DNA of 18,735 nt from Proteobacteria bacterium UBA5122. GTDB taxonomy: Bacteria > Pseudomonadota > Gammaproteobacteria > Tenderiales > Tenderiaceae. Every line of letters starts with the position of its first letter. The stretch's first letter is position 1. Shown here in pieces: positions 6,934-13,715 of this stretch. The notes under the pieces were generated by a model. That model was not told the origin of the DNA. It searched no databases and was given only the letters and a program-made list of their open reading frames with translations. The stretch lies in NCBI GenBank assembly GCA_002415485.1, contig DHYU01000061.1, forward strand, positions 15,064 to 33,798. Reading direction: 5' to 3'. A program made the position numbers and the translations under genes.

Positions 6934-6970
6934 CAGATCGACAGCCGTGGACAGAATTAAACCATGGCTT

Positions 6971-7981
6971 TTAATTGGAATTGCCATCGCCTGGGAGCGC
7001 GGCCGCGATACCCTGCAGTTTCTGCAAGGCGGGCAAACCGAACAGGCGGAAGCCGCGCAGTGCCTCGGGTGGGTGGCCGGCGACGGCGACGATGGGGGCC
7101 TTGCCGGCCTTGCCCATGATCAGCGGCCGGCCGGATTTCATCGGTACGCCATCGACCAGCAGTTCGCCAACCTCGCTGATGAGGTCGGAGATAAAGTCAC
7201 GGCCACCAACGGCGGTGCCGCCGCTGATGACGATCATGTCGCTGTCGCGAAGTGCCTGTTTGACCTCTGTGACAAATGCGTCGAAGTCATCGCCCATGAT
7301 GCCGGCCTCAATTGGTTTGCCACCGCAGGCGCGCACGGCGGCCGCCAGCATCGGGCTGTTGCAGTCGCGGATCTTGCCGGGGGTCAGGGTGGCGGTGTGC
7401 GGGATGACCTCATCGCCCGAGGCGAAGATCGTGACGCGTGGTTTGCGACAGACGCTGACGCTGTCGAGGCCGAGGCTGGCCAGCGTGCCGATGTGGCTGG
7501 CATCGAGCACGGTGCCGGCGCTGATGATGGTGCTGCCTTGTTGAATATCGCAGCCTCGATCTTCGATGAAAAAGCGCGGTGGGAACGGGCGGCTGATCGT
7601 GAAGCGGTCGCCATCGCGTTTGGCCTCCCACATGCGGACGATGGCGACGTCGCCATCGGGGATGATGCTGCCGGTTTGGGTCTCGACGGCCTGGCCGTTG
7701 CTGAATGCTGGGCATTTGGCATCGCCAGGGGCGACGGCGTCGACGATCTGGAAGCTGACGGGTGTTTCTTCGCTGGCACCACGCGTGTCGGCGGCATGGA
7801 CGACAAAACCTTCGACGATGGCGCGGTGGTAGGGCGGCGAGTCTTCGGTGGCGACGAGGTCGCTGTGCAGGGTGCGGCCGAGGGCGTTATCCAGCGATAT
7901 CTCTTTCGCAGGCATGATCTGTGTCGGCAGGGCATCGACAAACAGTTGTTGGGCGCTGATCAGCGGTGATACGTCGTTCAT
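6971..7981 (-). CDS. Divergent, shortened MoeA-like molybdopterin-binding protein
   Basis: A 336-residue protein that follows MoeA over most of its length: a GQAVETQTGSIIPDG segment (96-110), EDRGCDIQQG (140-149), HIGTLASLGLDSVSV, RKPRVTIFASGDEVIP (179-194), DCNSPML and the MPT-binding SGGTAVGGRDF (253-263) with VPMKSGRPL. Two features are unusual. The MoeA signature PPFDNSAMDGYA reads PPYHRAIVEGFV here (49-60), replacing the conserved Ser and Asp. The chain also stops shortly after the GHPPEAL segment, so the C-terminal domain IV (about 70 residues) of ordinary MoeA (about 400) is absent. Ordinary MoeA inserts molybdate into adenylated molybdopterin. This protein is probably a paralogue with a changed activity or a carrier or chaperone role; I do not give it the moeA symbol. 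AGGA six bases before ATG 7981 supports the start. The pentapeptide gene ends 33 bases upstream. Confidence 0.82.
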   Translation of the reverse strand: MNDVSPLISAQQLFVDALPTQIMPAKEISLDNALGRTLHSDLVATEDSPPYHRAIVEGFVVHAADTRGASEETPVSFQIVDAVAPGDAKCPAFSNGQAVETQTGSIIPDGDVAIVRMWEAKRDGDRFTISRPFPPRFFIEDRGCDIQQGSTIISAGTVLDASHIGTLASLGLDSVSVCRKPRVTIFASGDEVIPHTATLTPGKIRDCNSPMLAAAVRACGGKPIEAGIMGDDFDAFVTEVKQALRDSDMIVISGGTAVGGRDFISDLISEVGELLVDGVPMKSGRPLIMGKAGKAPIVAVAGHPPEALRGFRLFGLPALQKLQGIAAALPGDGNSN

Positions 7982-8014
7982 AGGGGGTCCTGTTTTTATT
8001 CTGTGTCGGATTGT

Positions 8015-8767
8015 CTATTTGCAGATGCCGACCGAGCCCGAGCGGCAGCGGCGGCGGTTGTTCCAGGTGGTGAAGTCGAGTACGGCATCACTGAACTCGG
8101 TGGCAGTTAGATCGGCTTCGACCAGTGTGGCCTTGGTCAGATTGCTTTGGCTGAGATCGGCCGAGACCAGCTGTGCGCGTTTGAAACTGGCGCGTTCGAG
8201 CTGGGCGCCGCGCAGATTGGTTTGCTCCAGGTTGGCGCGCTCGAAGTCGGCCTTGAATAATTCGCTGTGGCTCATGTTGGCGCCGCTAAGGTCGGCCAGT
8301 TCAAAGCTGGTTTCGTTGAGGCGGCTTTGGCTGAGGTCGCTGCCGATCAGTTTGGCGTCGTAGAAACGTGCCTTGTCCATGTGCACATCATTGAGTTTGG
8401 CGCCGTGTAACAGGGCGCGATCAAAGCTGGCACCGTTGGCGAGGCTGGCGCTGAAATCGGCCTGTTGCAGGTGCGCGGCGACGAAGTGGCTGTCGATCAG
8501 ATTGGCCTTGCGTAGCGTGGCCTGTTGCAGGTTGGCGCGGTCAAAGTAGGCGCCGCGCAGGTTGGCCTGATCGAGATTGGCACCTTCCAGATTGGCCTCA
8601 TCGAAGATGGCGCCGCGTAGATCGGCACCGCTCAGGTCGACTCCGGCCTTGTTGCAGCCCTGCCAGTTGACCTTGGGGGCGGGTGGATCATCGCAGGCGG
8701 CCTGCAGGCCGCCGCTGATGAAGAGTAAGGCGAGTGCGCCGAGGGTGTATAGATGTCGTCCAATCAT
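8015..8767 (-). CDS. Exported pentapeptide-repeat protein
   Basis: A 250-residue protein. Residues 1-24 are a Sec signal (hydrophobic LYTLGALALLFISGG, then LQAA). There is a cysteine at 25, but the -3 residue is Gln, so a lipobox is unlikely. A short region with CDDPPAPKVNWQGC follows. From about residue 43 to 230 there are roughly 37 A(D/N)LXX-type pentapeptides, predicted to form a right-handed quadrilateral beta-helix of nine or so coils. The C-terminus has a Cys pair (RRRCRSGSVGIC), and with C25 and C38 it could form two disulfides in the periplasm. The function is unknown; pentapeptide proteins serve as structural or binding scaffolds, and the exported location argues against DNA-gyrase mimicry. 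It lies 45 bases after rimO and 33 bases before the MoeA-like gene, so it is probably co-transcribed. Confidence 0.85.
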   Translation of the reverse strand: MIGRHLYTLGALALLFISGGLQAACDDPPAPKVNWQGCNKAGVDLSGADLRGAIFDEANLEGANLDQANLRGAYFDRANLQQATLRKANLIDSHFVAAHLQQADFSASLANGASFDRALLHGAKLNDVHMDKARFYDAKLIGSDLSQSRLNETSFELADLSGANMSHSELFKADFERANLEQTNLRGAQLERASFKRAQLVSADLSQSNLTKATLVEADLTATEFSDAVLDFTTWNNRRRCRSGSVGICK

Positions 8768-8812
8768 GATGTGTGCGTAGTCCTTAAGTAGGCATCATGG
8801 TAGCAGACTCTG

Positions 8813-10153
8813 TCAGTCGTGGTTCAGTTCCGAATCATGTACCAGTTCGGCCCACATGTCGTGCTCGTCGGCATCGACGATGACGGCATCGACCATGTCA
8901 CCGGGCAACAGGCCTGCGGCGTTTTCGAGAAAGACCTGGCCGTCGATCTCGGGTGCATCGGCATAACTACGACCGACGGCCTGTTCGCCGTCGCTCTCGT
9001 CGATGTGGATCTGCATCGTGGCGCCGATGCGTTGCTGCAACTTGGCGGCGCTGATCTCGGCCTGGACCTGCATGAAACGCTCGAGGCGTTCCTGTTTGAC
9101 CTCTTCCGGAACGTGGTCGGGCAGCGCGTTGGCGGTGGCGCCTTCCACATCGGAGTAGGCGAAGGCGCCGACGCGATCGAGTTGCGCCTCTTGCATGAAG
9201 TCGAGCAGTTGTTCGAAGTCGTCTTCGGTCTCACCGGGAAAGCCGACGATGAAGGTGCTGCGCAGGACCAGGTCGGGGCACTCCTGACGCCAGCGCTGGA
9301 TGCGCTCCAGCGTGCCGTCGATGTTGCCGGGGCGCTTCATGCTGCGCAGGATCTTGGGGCTGGCGTGCTGCAAGGGCATGTCGAGGTAGGGCAAGATGCG
9401 GCCCTCGGCCATCAAGGGGATGACCTCGTCGACATGCGGATAGGGATAGACGTAGTGCAGACGCACCCAGACATCGAGGCCGCCGAGGGCGTTGGCCAGT
9501 TCGGTCATGCGCGTCTTCAGCGGGCGGCCGTTCCAGAAGTCGGTGCGGTATTTCAGATCGACACCGTAGGCGCTGGTGTCTTGTGAGATGACCAGCAGCT
9601 CGCGTGTGCCGGATTCGACCAGGGCCTCGGCCTCGCGCATGACCTCGCCAATCGGACGGCTGACCAGGTCGCCGCGCAGGGCGGGGATGATGCAGAAGCT
9701 GCAGCGGTGGTTACAGCCTTCCGAGATCTTCAGATAGGCGTAGTGTTCGGGGGTCAGCTTGAGGCCGTGGTCGGGCACCTGGATCTTCGGCTGATCGGCG
9801 CTGCGCGGCAGGTGTTTGTGCACGGCGTTGATGACGGCGTCCTTGGCGTGCGGGCCGGTGACAGCGAGCACGTTGGGGTGGGTTTTTTGCACGATGTCGC
9901 CCTTGGCGCCGAGGCAGCCGGTGACGATGACCTTGCCGTTCTCGGCTAGTGCCTCGCCGATGGCCTCGAGTGATTCCTCGACGGCGGCATCGATGAAGCC
10001 GCAGGTATTGACCACCACCAGGTCCGCACCCTCGTAATCGGGGGCGATGTCGTAACCTTCTGAGCGAAGCTGGGTAATGATGTTTTCGGAATCGACCAGG
10101 GCCTTGGGGCAGCCGAGGCTGACAAAACCGACCTTGCGTGATGTGTGGGACAT
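8813..10153 (-). CDS. rimO: Ribosomal protein S12 methylthiotransferase RimO
   Basis: A 446-residue radical-SAM enzyme that adds a methylthio group to the conserved aspartate of ribosomal protein S12. The N-terminal UPF0004 domain has the three cysteines for the auxiliary 4Fe-4S cluster (C15 in SLGCPKAL, C51 in NTCGF, C80 in TGCLG). The radical-SAM CxxxCxxC is CNHRCSFC (C147, C151, C154), followed by the RGDLVSRP segment typical of the family. A C-terminal TRAM domain (about 375-440; QIHIDESDGEQAVGRS, DGQVFL, GDMVDAVI) binds the substrate. The length agrees with E. coli RimO (441). Only a weak Shine-Dalgarno precedes ATG 10153. Confidence 0.97.
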   Translation of the reverse strand: MSHTSRKVGFVSLGCPKALVDSENIITQLRSEGYDIAPDYEGADLVVVNTCGFIDAAVEESLEAIGEALAENGKVIVTGCLGAKGDIVQKTHPNVLAVTGPHAKDAVINAVHKHLPRSADQPKIQVPDHGLKLTPEHYAYLKISEGCNHRCSFCIIPALRGDLVSRPIGEVMREAEALVESGTRELLVISQDTSAYGVDLKYRTDFWNGRPLKTRMTELANALGGLDVWVRLHYVYPYPHVDEVIPLMAEGRILPYLDMPLQHASPKILRSMKRPGNIDGTLERIQRWRQECPDLVLRSTFIVGFPGETEDDFEQLLDFMQEAQLDRVGAFAYSDVEGATANALPDHVPEEVKQERLERFMQVQAEISAAKLQQRIGATMQIHIDESDGEQAVGRSYADAPEIDGQVFLENAAGLLPGDMVDAVIVDADEHDMWAELVHDSELNHD

Positions 10154-10197
10154 GGTGAGTGCTGCCTATTTAACTCAATGCGGGATGTAAGGCGCGT

Positions 10198-10203
10198 ATT
10201 CTA
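10198..10203 (-). promoter_or_regulatory. Possible -10 element for rimO
   Basis: TAGAAT is read on the minus strand (five of six consensus bases), which would give a leader of about 40 bases before rimO. No good -35 is seen. A CTGCGC/GCGCAG hairpin (10250-10266) lies between the upstream gene's stop and this element but lacks a T-run. Confidence 0.3.
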
Positions 10204-10278
10204 TCACGCGGCCGCGATGGTATTTCAGTGCTGTGTGAGTGCATCAGCGCTGCGCGAAGTGCGCAGTGAGATGGAGTC

Positions 10279-11028
10279 TTAGGGCAGGGTGAGGCTGATG
10301 CGGCAGCCGCCATTGGTGTTGGCAACACTCATATGGCCGGCGGTGTCACCGTGTTTGTGGGTCTGCGCGGCGATGTGGGCAAAATACAGGCTCAACATCT
10401 GCGGCGAACGTGGGCCGATCGCGCCGAGCTTGGTATAGGCGTTGAGTGCGGTCAGCGCCTCTCGCGGCAGTTGGCCGTCGCAGTTGAGATTGATGGTCAG
10501 CTGGTCGTGATTGATGAAGGCCTGCACCACCATCTGTTTGTCGCAGTACTGCGACATGGTGTGGATCAGTGAGTTCATGGTTGTCACGATCAGTGCGCGG
10601 TCGAAGAACCACGACAGTTCATCATCGCAATCCAGAAAGATGTCCTGCCCCAGTTGGTTGAGCACGCTGCTGTTTTCATAGACCGCCTGCTCCAGACAAT
10701 CGAAGACATCATAGTCATTGATGTTCGGTGCGAAGGTGCCGGTCTCTACCTGCTGCAGAATCAGCATTTGGTTGAACTGATGACTCAGGCGCAGGCCTTC
10801 GTACTGCAACTGACGTAGTTGATTCTGTGTGTATTCGTCATCCTGCGGGCTGCATTCGCTCACGGTGTGGGCTGCGCCCAGCACGTTATTGAGCGCATCG
10901 CGCATGTGGTTGATCGATTGTTGGTACAGCGTGCTGGGGGCGTGGTGATGGTGATGATCGTGGTGATCGTCGCCGATTTTTTGAGGTTTGGCGGACAGAG
11001 GTCCCTGAATCGTTTGTGGATTGTGCAT
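10279..11028 (-). CDS. Degenerate histidine-kinase-like protein with N-terminal His tract
   Basis: A 249-residue soluble protein with the layout of a HisKA plus HATPase core but degraded motifs. An N-terminal tract DDHHDHHHHH (20-29) could bind metal. The H-box-like helix SINHMRDALNNVLG (38-51) aligns with the usual SHELRTPLNxIxG such that the phosphoacceptor His becomes N40, with a neighbouring H41. The dimerisation helices continue to about residue 95. The ATPase-like part has an N-box-like MNSLIHTMSQYC in which one conserved Asn is lost. It lacks a DxGxG box, and the usual GxGLGL is replaced by a GPRSPQMLSLYF segment. It ends with a beta strand of the ATPase type. Autophosphorylation is therefore doubtful; it may be a scaffold, phosphotransfer or partner protein. 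There is no membrane segment or sensor domain, and no Shine-Dalgarno before ATG 11028. Confidence 0.7.
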   Translation of the reverse strand: MHNPQTIQGPLSAKPQKIGDDHHDHHHHHAPSTLYQQSINHMRDALNNVLGAAHTVSECSPQDDEYTQNQLRQLQYEGLRLSHQFNQMLILQQVETGTFAPNINDYDVFDCLEQAVYENSSVLNQLGQDIFLDCDDELSWFFDRALIVTTMNSLIHTMSQYCDKQMVVQAFINHDQLTINLNCDGQLPREALTALNAYTKLGAIGPRSPQMLSLYFAHIAAQTHKHGDTAGHMSVANTNGGCRISLTLP

Positions 11029-11141
11029 GTTTAGAACTGAATTATTGTTGTCGAACGATTAGCCTCGCATCCCTCCTGCGGCCCAATCGGCAATTTGATG
11101 TGCGAAGGATATACCTATTCCCAGGGGGATGGAAGCGCTGT

Positions 11142-11169
11142 TTGACTGCGCCCGGTTTGGCGGTAGGAT
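11142..11169 (+). promoter_or_regulatory. Candidate sigma-70 promoter upstream of the PEP-CTERM gene
   Basis: TTGACT (11142-11147) and TAGGAT (11164-11169) are separated by 16 bases. This would give a leader of more than 200 bases. It is only a consensus match by eye. Confidence 0.3.
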
Positions 11170-11320
11170 AGGGTTATCTATATGTTGTCGGGATTCTTTA
11201 CAGTTTTGATCTGGGACAGTCTCGGGTGGATGTGTGATTTTTGTATGTAGTTGATTTTATTGTGTGTTGTGATTATGGCCTGGTACTTGCATTTGGTAGG
11301 GCAGGTTAGATAAAACTCAT

Positions 11321-11334
11321 GACTATGGATAGTC
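11321..11334. promoter_or_regulatory. Palindrome GACTATGGATAGTC, possible operator
   Basis: Six-base perfect arms (GACTAT/ATAGTC) around a GG centre, 58 bases before the PEP-CTERM start codon. The position and symmetry suit a dimeric regulator, but no binding protein is implied by the sequence. Confidence 0.3.
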
Positions 11335-11392
11335 TGGGTACATAAATTTTTGAATCGGTATGGTTCGTAGGCTTAAGTTTTGAGGACCCGAC

Positions 11393-12049
11393 ATGAATAT
11401 GTTGCGTGTTGTAGCAGTAGCTTTATCAATGGCGGTGGTTGCCCCGGTGCAAGCCGCTTTTTTGGGTGATTATGACTATTCCAAGTGGAATGCTTCCCTT
11501 TCTTATAACGGCAATGCGCCCGTCGAATTTGGTGGGGAAACCTGCGTTAGCCTTAACTGTACTTCCGGTAACGGTGATTTGATATATACCGCACCGCCTT
11601 CCGGAGTGGTTTTGGAGAATGCCACCGATGGTATTTCTCCTGGAGCGCGCGGTTTGCAGCTGTTCTCGTTTACCGCTGAGTTTGACACCCTGATTGGTTT
11701 TGATTGGTTATATGAATCTGATGGAAGTGATGACGGCTTTTTTAGTCGCTTTGGTTACTCCATCGATGACATTTTTGTGGGCTTGGCTTCTTACGACGGA
11801 GAAGAGGTGTTTTTGGTGCTGGCGAGTGGTTCAGTGAGCGGCCTTCTGGTGTCAGCGGGTCAAACCTTTGCTTTCTTGTTGGAAGCCAATGGTCGTGAAG
11901 AAGCGACAGTGACCATTTCAAACTTCACAGCAACACGCGCACAGGACTCATCTGTGCCGCCAAACTCGGTACCAGCGCCAGCCACCTTGGCCCTGTTGGG
12001 CTTGGGCTTGATGGGCATGGCTTACGGCCAGCGCCGTCGTGTTCGGTAA
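11393..12049 (+). CDS. PEP-CTERM sorting domain protein
   Basis: A 218-residue envelope protein. Residues 1-21 form a Sec signal (MNMLRVVAVALSMAVVAP, then VQAA). The C-terminus is a PEP-CTERM tripartite signal of the VPAPATL subtype: VPAPATL at 193-199, a hydrophobic helix (LALLGLGLMGMAYG) and a basic end (QRRRVR). Such proteins are cleaved by an exosortase (EpsH/XrtA type) and are typically surface or biofilm-matrix proteins. The middle is Gly/Asp/Phe-rich with beta-like strands (LQLFSFTAEFDTLIGFDWLY, EEVFLVLASGS) and one Cys pair (C51, C56); it resembles the short NF038-type PEP-CTERM proteins but I cannot name the subfamily. GAGG (11382-11385) seven bases before ATG supports the start. No exosortase gene is in this window. 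Confidence 0.88.
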   Translation: MNMLRVVAVALSMAVVAPVQAAFLGDYDYSKWNASLSYNGNAPVEFGGETCVSLNCTSGNGDLIYTAPPSGVVLENATDGISPGARGLQLFSFTAEFDTLIGFDWLYESDGSDDGFFSRFGYSIDDIFVGLASYDGEEVFLVLASGSVSGLLVSAGQTFAFLLEANGREEATVTISNFTATRAQDSSVPPNSVPAPATLALLGLGLMGMAYGQRRRVR

Positions 12050-12082
12050 TAAATGATATTTGGGCGCATCATGCCCCAGATC

Positions 12083-12115
12083 AAAAAGGCTCCTGCGGGG
12101 GCCTTTTTTGTTTTT
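12083..12115 (+). terminator. Strong intrinsic terminator, probably bidirectional
   Basis: AAAAAGGCTCC (12083-12093), loop TGCG, then GGGGCCTTTTT (12098-12108) form an 11-pair stem (one T-G pair), followed by T, G and five more T. The A-run on the 5' side provides a T-run in the other direction, so it can also end the minus-strand kinase transcript that stops at 12152. Confidence 0.88.
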
Positions 12116-12151
12116 AGGGTTTGCTTCGAGTTCGGATAGAACGCGCCTGGT

Positions 12152-13225
12152 TTAATGGATGTTGTCGGGCTGCTGTCGTGTGATCTGGTTTGTGTCTGGA
12201 CTGACGGTTGGCAGGCGCAGGATGAAGTGGGTGTATTGCCCCGCGACTGAGCGGCAATCGATGTCGCCGTTCATGCACAGCAGGCTGTCACGACAGAAGG
12301 CCAGGCCCAGTCCTGTCCCTTGCCCGTTCGGGCGGTAGGAGAAGTAATCGTCAAAGATGCGCGGGAGGATGTCTTCCGCGATGCCACAGCCGTTGTCTCT
12401 GAAATGCAGATAATTGAAGTGTTGTCCTGTTTCCAGCGTGATATTGATTTCACTATCGTCTTTGTCGAGCGCTGCATCGGCATTGCTCAGCAGATTAAAA
12501 ATGACGTGCCGCATGAGCTGTGGTGAGCCGTGGACCTGGAAGTCCTGATCGCAGTGTAATTGTACGAGCGTTTTTAGTTGTGGCCAGCTGGGATGGCTTT
12601 GCAAGGCGCTCTGAACGCATTGGTGAATCGAAAAGGAATGGGCGCCGTGACAAAGGTTGGAGCTGTGTTGCTGTTTACTGTAATCGAGCAGGCTATCGAT
12701 TAATTGATTGAGATCGCGGATGTTGCGTTCAATGCTATATGGCGCTTGTCGCAAGGCCTCAAGCTGTGAGCGGGATAAGGGGCTAGACGGTGAGGTGGTG
12801 TGTGTCTCGATCAACATGGGTAGGTAGCGGCCAATGCCCTGACTGGCACTGCGAATGCTGAGCAATGGTGTGCGAAGTTCGTGGGCAATGTGGCTGAGTT
12901 TACGTAGTGGATGTGGTCGCGTGCGTGTGGGCTGAGGTGAGGGCGCCTTGCGCAGCGTGTTTGTGTGTGTGGTCGCTGTAAGTTGGGCGCGCACTCGTCT
13001 AAGTGAAGGGTAGTTCGAGAGCTGTTGGATATGCGCGGGGCCTTGGTATAACAGTATGTTGTGGGCCTCGATGCGGACCTGTTGCAGTGTGCTATTGGTG
13101 GATAGAGTGGCGCGTGGATTATAGAGTTCAAATTCGATTTGCGTGTCGTGATGATGGATAAGGGCGCCGCGAAATTGTGCGCCTAGCTCGTCCTGAAACG
13201 AAATCAATAGATTGTCGTGCGCCAT
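12152..13225 (-). CDS. Soluble sensor histidine kinase with CqsS/PhcS-like catalytic core
   Basis: A 357-residue protein without membrane segments. AGGAG seven bases upstream selects ATG 13225 rather than the in-frame TTG 13231. Residues about 1-85 form an N-terminal beta-rich domain (FRGALIHHHDTQIEFELYNP, then ILLYQGPAHIQQLSN). From memory this recalls the PilZ-like N-terminal region of PhcB-type methyltransferases, but it lacks RxxxR and D/NxSxxG c-di-GMP motifs, so this is tentative. A basic linker follows. The HisKA box HIAHELRTPLLSIRS has phosphoacceptor H115; the N-box is FNLLSNADAAL; G1 is DNGCGI and G2 is GTGLGLAFCR, all intact. AHELRTPLLSI plus GLAFC resembles the quorum-sensing kinases CqsS, LqsS and PhcS, which normally carry membrane sensors and receivers; both are absent here. 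It lies 45 bases after the ComFB gene and probably shares its transcript. The partner regulator is unknown. Confidence 0.85.
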   Translation of the reverse strand: MAHDNLLISFQDELGAQFRGALIHHHDTQIEFELYNPRATLSTNSTLQQVRIEAHNILLYQGPAHIQQLSNYPSLRRVRAQLTATTHTNTLRKAPSPQPTRTRPHPLRKLSHIAHELRTPLLSIRSASQGIGRYLPMLIETHTTSPSSPLSRSQLEALRQAPYSIERNIRDLNQLIDSLLDYSKQQHSSNLCHGAHSFSIHQCVQSALQSHPSWPQLKTLVQLHCDQDFQVHGSPQLMRHVIFNLLSNADAALDKDDSEINITLETGQHFNYLHFRDNGCGIAEDILPRIFDDYFSYRPNGQGTGLGLAFCRDSLLCMNGDIDCRSVAGQYTHFILRLPTVSPDTNQITRQQPDNIH

Positions 13226-13270
13226 GCGCAAGCTCCTGCGTCTGGGTGGTTAGCTGCGCATTATAAGCCC

Positions 13271-13540
13271 TCATGAACGCTGATGGCTTAATACAAATGT
13301 GACGGCATCTGCGACGGCATTTCGTACCTGTGAGTCGATCAGTTTGCGTTCGGCCGGTGATTGATAGAAGGCGAGATAAACATTGTGCGATACGTAATGG
13401 GGGGTGAGGTTGTTCAGGGCAACGCAGGCGATGTCCTCAAGTAGGTTTTCGTTCAAGTTAGGCTGTTGCTCGATTACGCTGCGGTTGATCTCTTCGAATA
13501 CCAGTTGTTCCAGGTAGTTATGCACATTTTCAAAGGCCAT
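13271..13540 (-). CDS. ComFB family protein
   Basis: An 89-residue protein with the ComFB (late competence development) pattern: FENVHNYLEQLVFEEI at the N-terminus, then EDIACVALNNLTPHYVSHN in the middle, where the family has a CDVxALALNxLPPRYV-like motif, and a C-terminal helix (DSQVRNAVADAVTFV). Here the family's cysteine and asparagine positions are partly kept (C-x-A-L-N-x-L-x-P-x-Y). ComFB-type proteins in cyanobacteria and other bacteria have been reported as cyclic di-nucleotide receptors, so it may sense c-di-GMP or c-di-AMP; this has to be tested for this protein. GGGAG nine bases before ATG 13540 supports the start. It is the first gene of a probable two-gene operon with the histidine kinase downstream and is divergent from the DUF2231 gene. 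Confidence 0.85.
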   Translation of the reverse strand: MAFENVHNYLEQLVFEEINRSVIEQQPNLNENLLEDIACVALNNLTPHYVSHNVYLAFYQSPAERKLIDSQVRNAVADAVTFVLSHQRS

Positions 13541-13572
13541 TTGGGTTGTCTCCCCTGTGGTGATCGTAAAAC

Positions 13573-13660
13573 TGTATCGGTATGCCGCGCGGTTTCGTCA
13601 ACTCGAACGGATGGAGTGAGGTGCGTGTGTTGACTATAAACCATCCACGAGGGTGTACAA
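13573..13660 (-). promoter_or_regulatory. Candidate promoters for the comFB-kinase pair
   Basis: Two matches are seen on the minus strand. The better is TTGTAC (13660-13655), a 16-base spacer, then TATAGT (13638-13633). The second is TTGACG (13601-13596), a 17-base spacer, then GATACA (13578-13573). Both precede ATG 13540. Confidence 0.4.
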
Positions 13661-13681
13661 CAGTGATCACGGGTGTGTTGT
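13657..13681. promoter_or_regulatory. Palindrome GTGATCAC within a wider inverted repeat, possible operator
   Basis: GTGATCAC (13663-13670) is a perfect palindrome, flanked by ACAACA (13657-13662) and TGTTGT (13676-13681) in inverted orientation. It abuts and slightly overlaps the -35 of the better minus-strand promoter and lies 29 bases upstream of the plus-strand -10 at 13710, so one regulator could act on both divergent genes. Confidence 0.35.
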
Positions 13682-13709
13682 GCGAGGTATGTCTTCCCCC
13701 CAACTTGGC

Positions 13710-13715
13710 TATACT
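13710..13715 (+). promoter_or_regulatory. Candidate -10 for the DUF2231 gene
   Basis: TATACT matches five of six -10 bases and gives a leader of about 26 bases that contains the GGGAG ribosome binding site. No convincing -35 is visible. Confidence 0.4.

Larger units (their letters stand above)
11029..11392. other. Intergenic stretch between divergent genes
   Basis: 364 bases without a credible gene, clearly lower in GC than the neighbourhood. It separates the minus-strand kinase-like gene from the plus-strand PEP-CTERM gene. It contains a plausible sigma-70 promoter at 11142-11169, a perfect small palindrome at 11321-11334 and several T-rich runs. No RNA gene or terminator is recognisable by eye. 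Confidence 0.7.

Noticed and set aside
6947..7969. A 340-codon open frame on the plus strand opposite the MoeA-like gene
   Set aside because: It is the mirror of a GC-rich coding gene, has low-complexity Asp/Ala/Gly composition and no recognisable domain, while the minus strand clearly encodes MoeA motifs.
8819..9586. A 255-codon open frame on the plus strand opposite rimO
   Set aside because: RimO on the minus strand is unmistakable with all cluster cysteines; the opposite frame shows only repetitive Val/Gly/Asp composition.
10250..10266. CTGCGC/GCGCAG hairpin after the kinase-like gene as a terminator
   Set aside because: The stem is good but no T-run follows on the minus strand, so an intrinsic terminator is not supported.
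11281..11297. A sigma-54-like TGGTAC...TTGGT element upstream of the PEP-CTERM gene
   Set aside because: Spacing between the GG and the -12 dinucleotide is one base too long, and the -12 has GG instead of GC. It is not sufficiently close to consensus.
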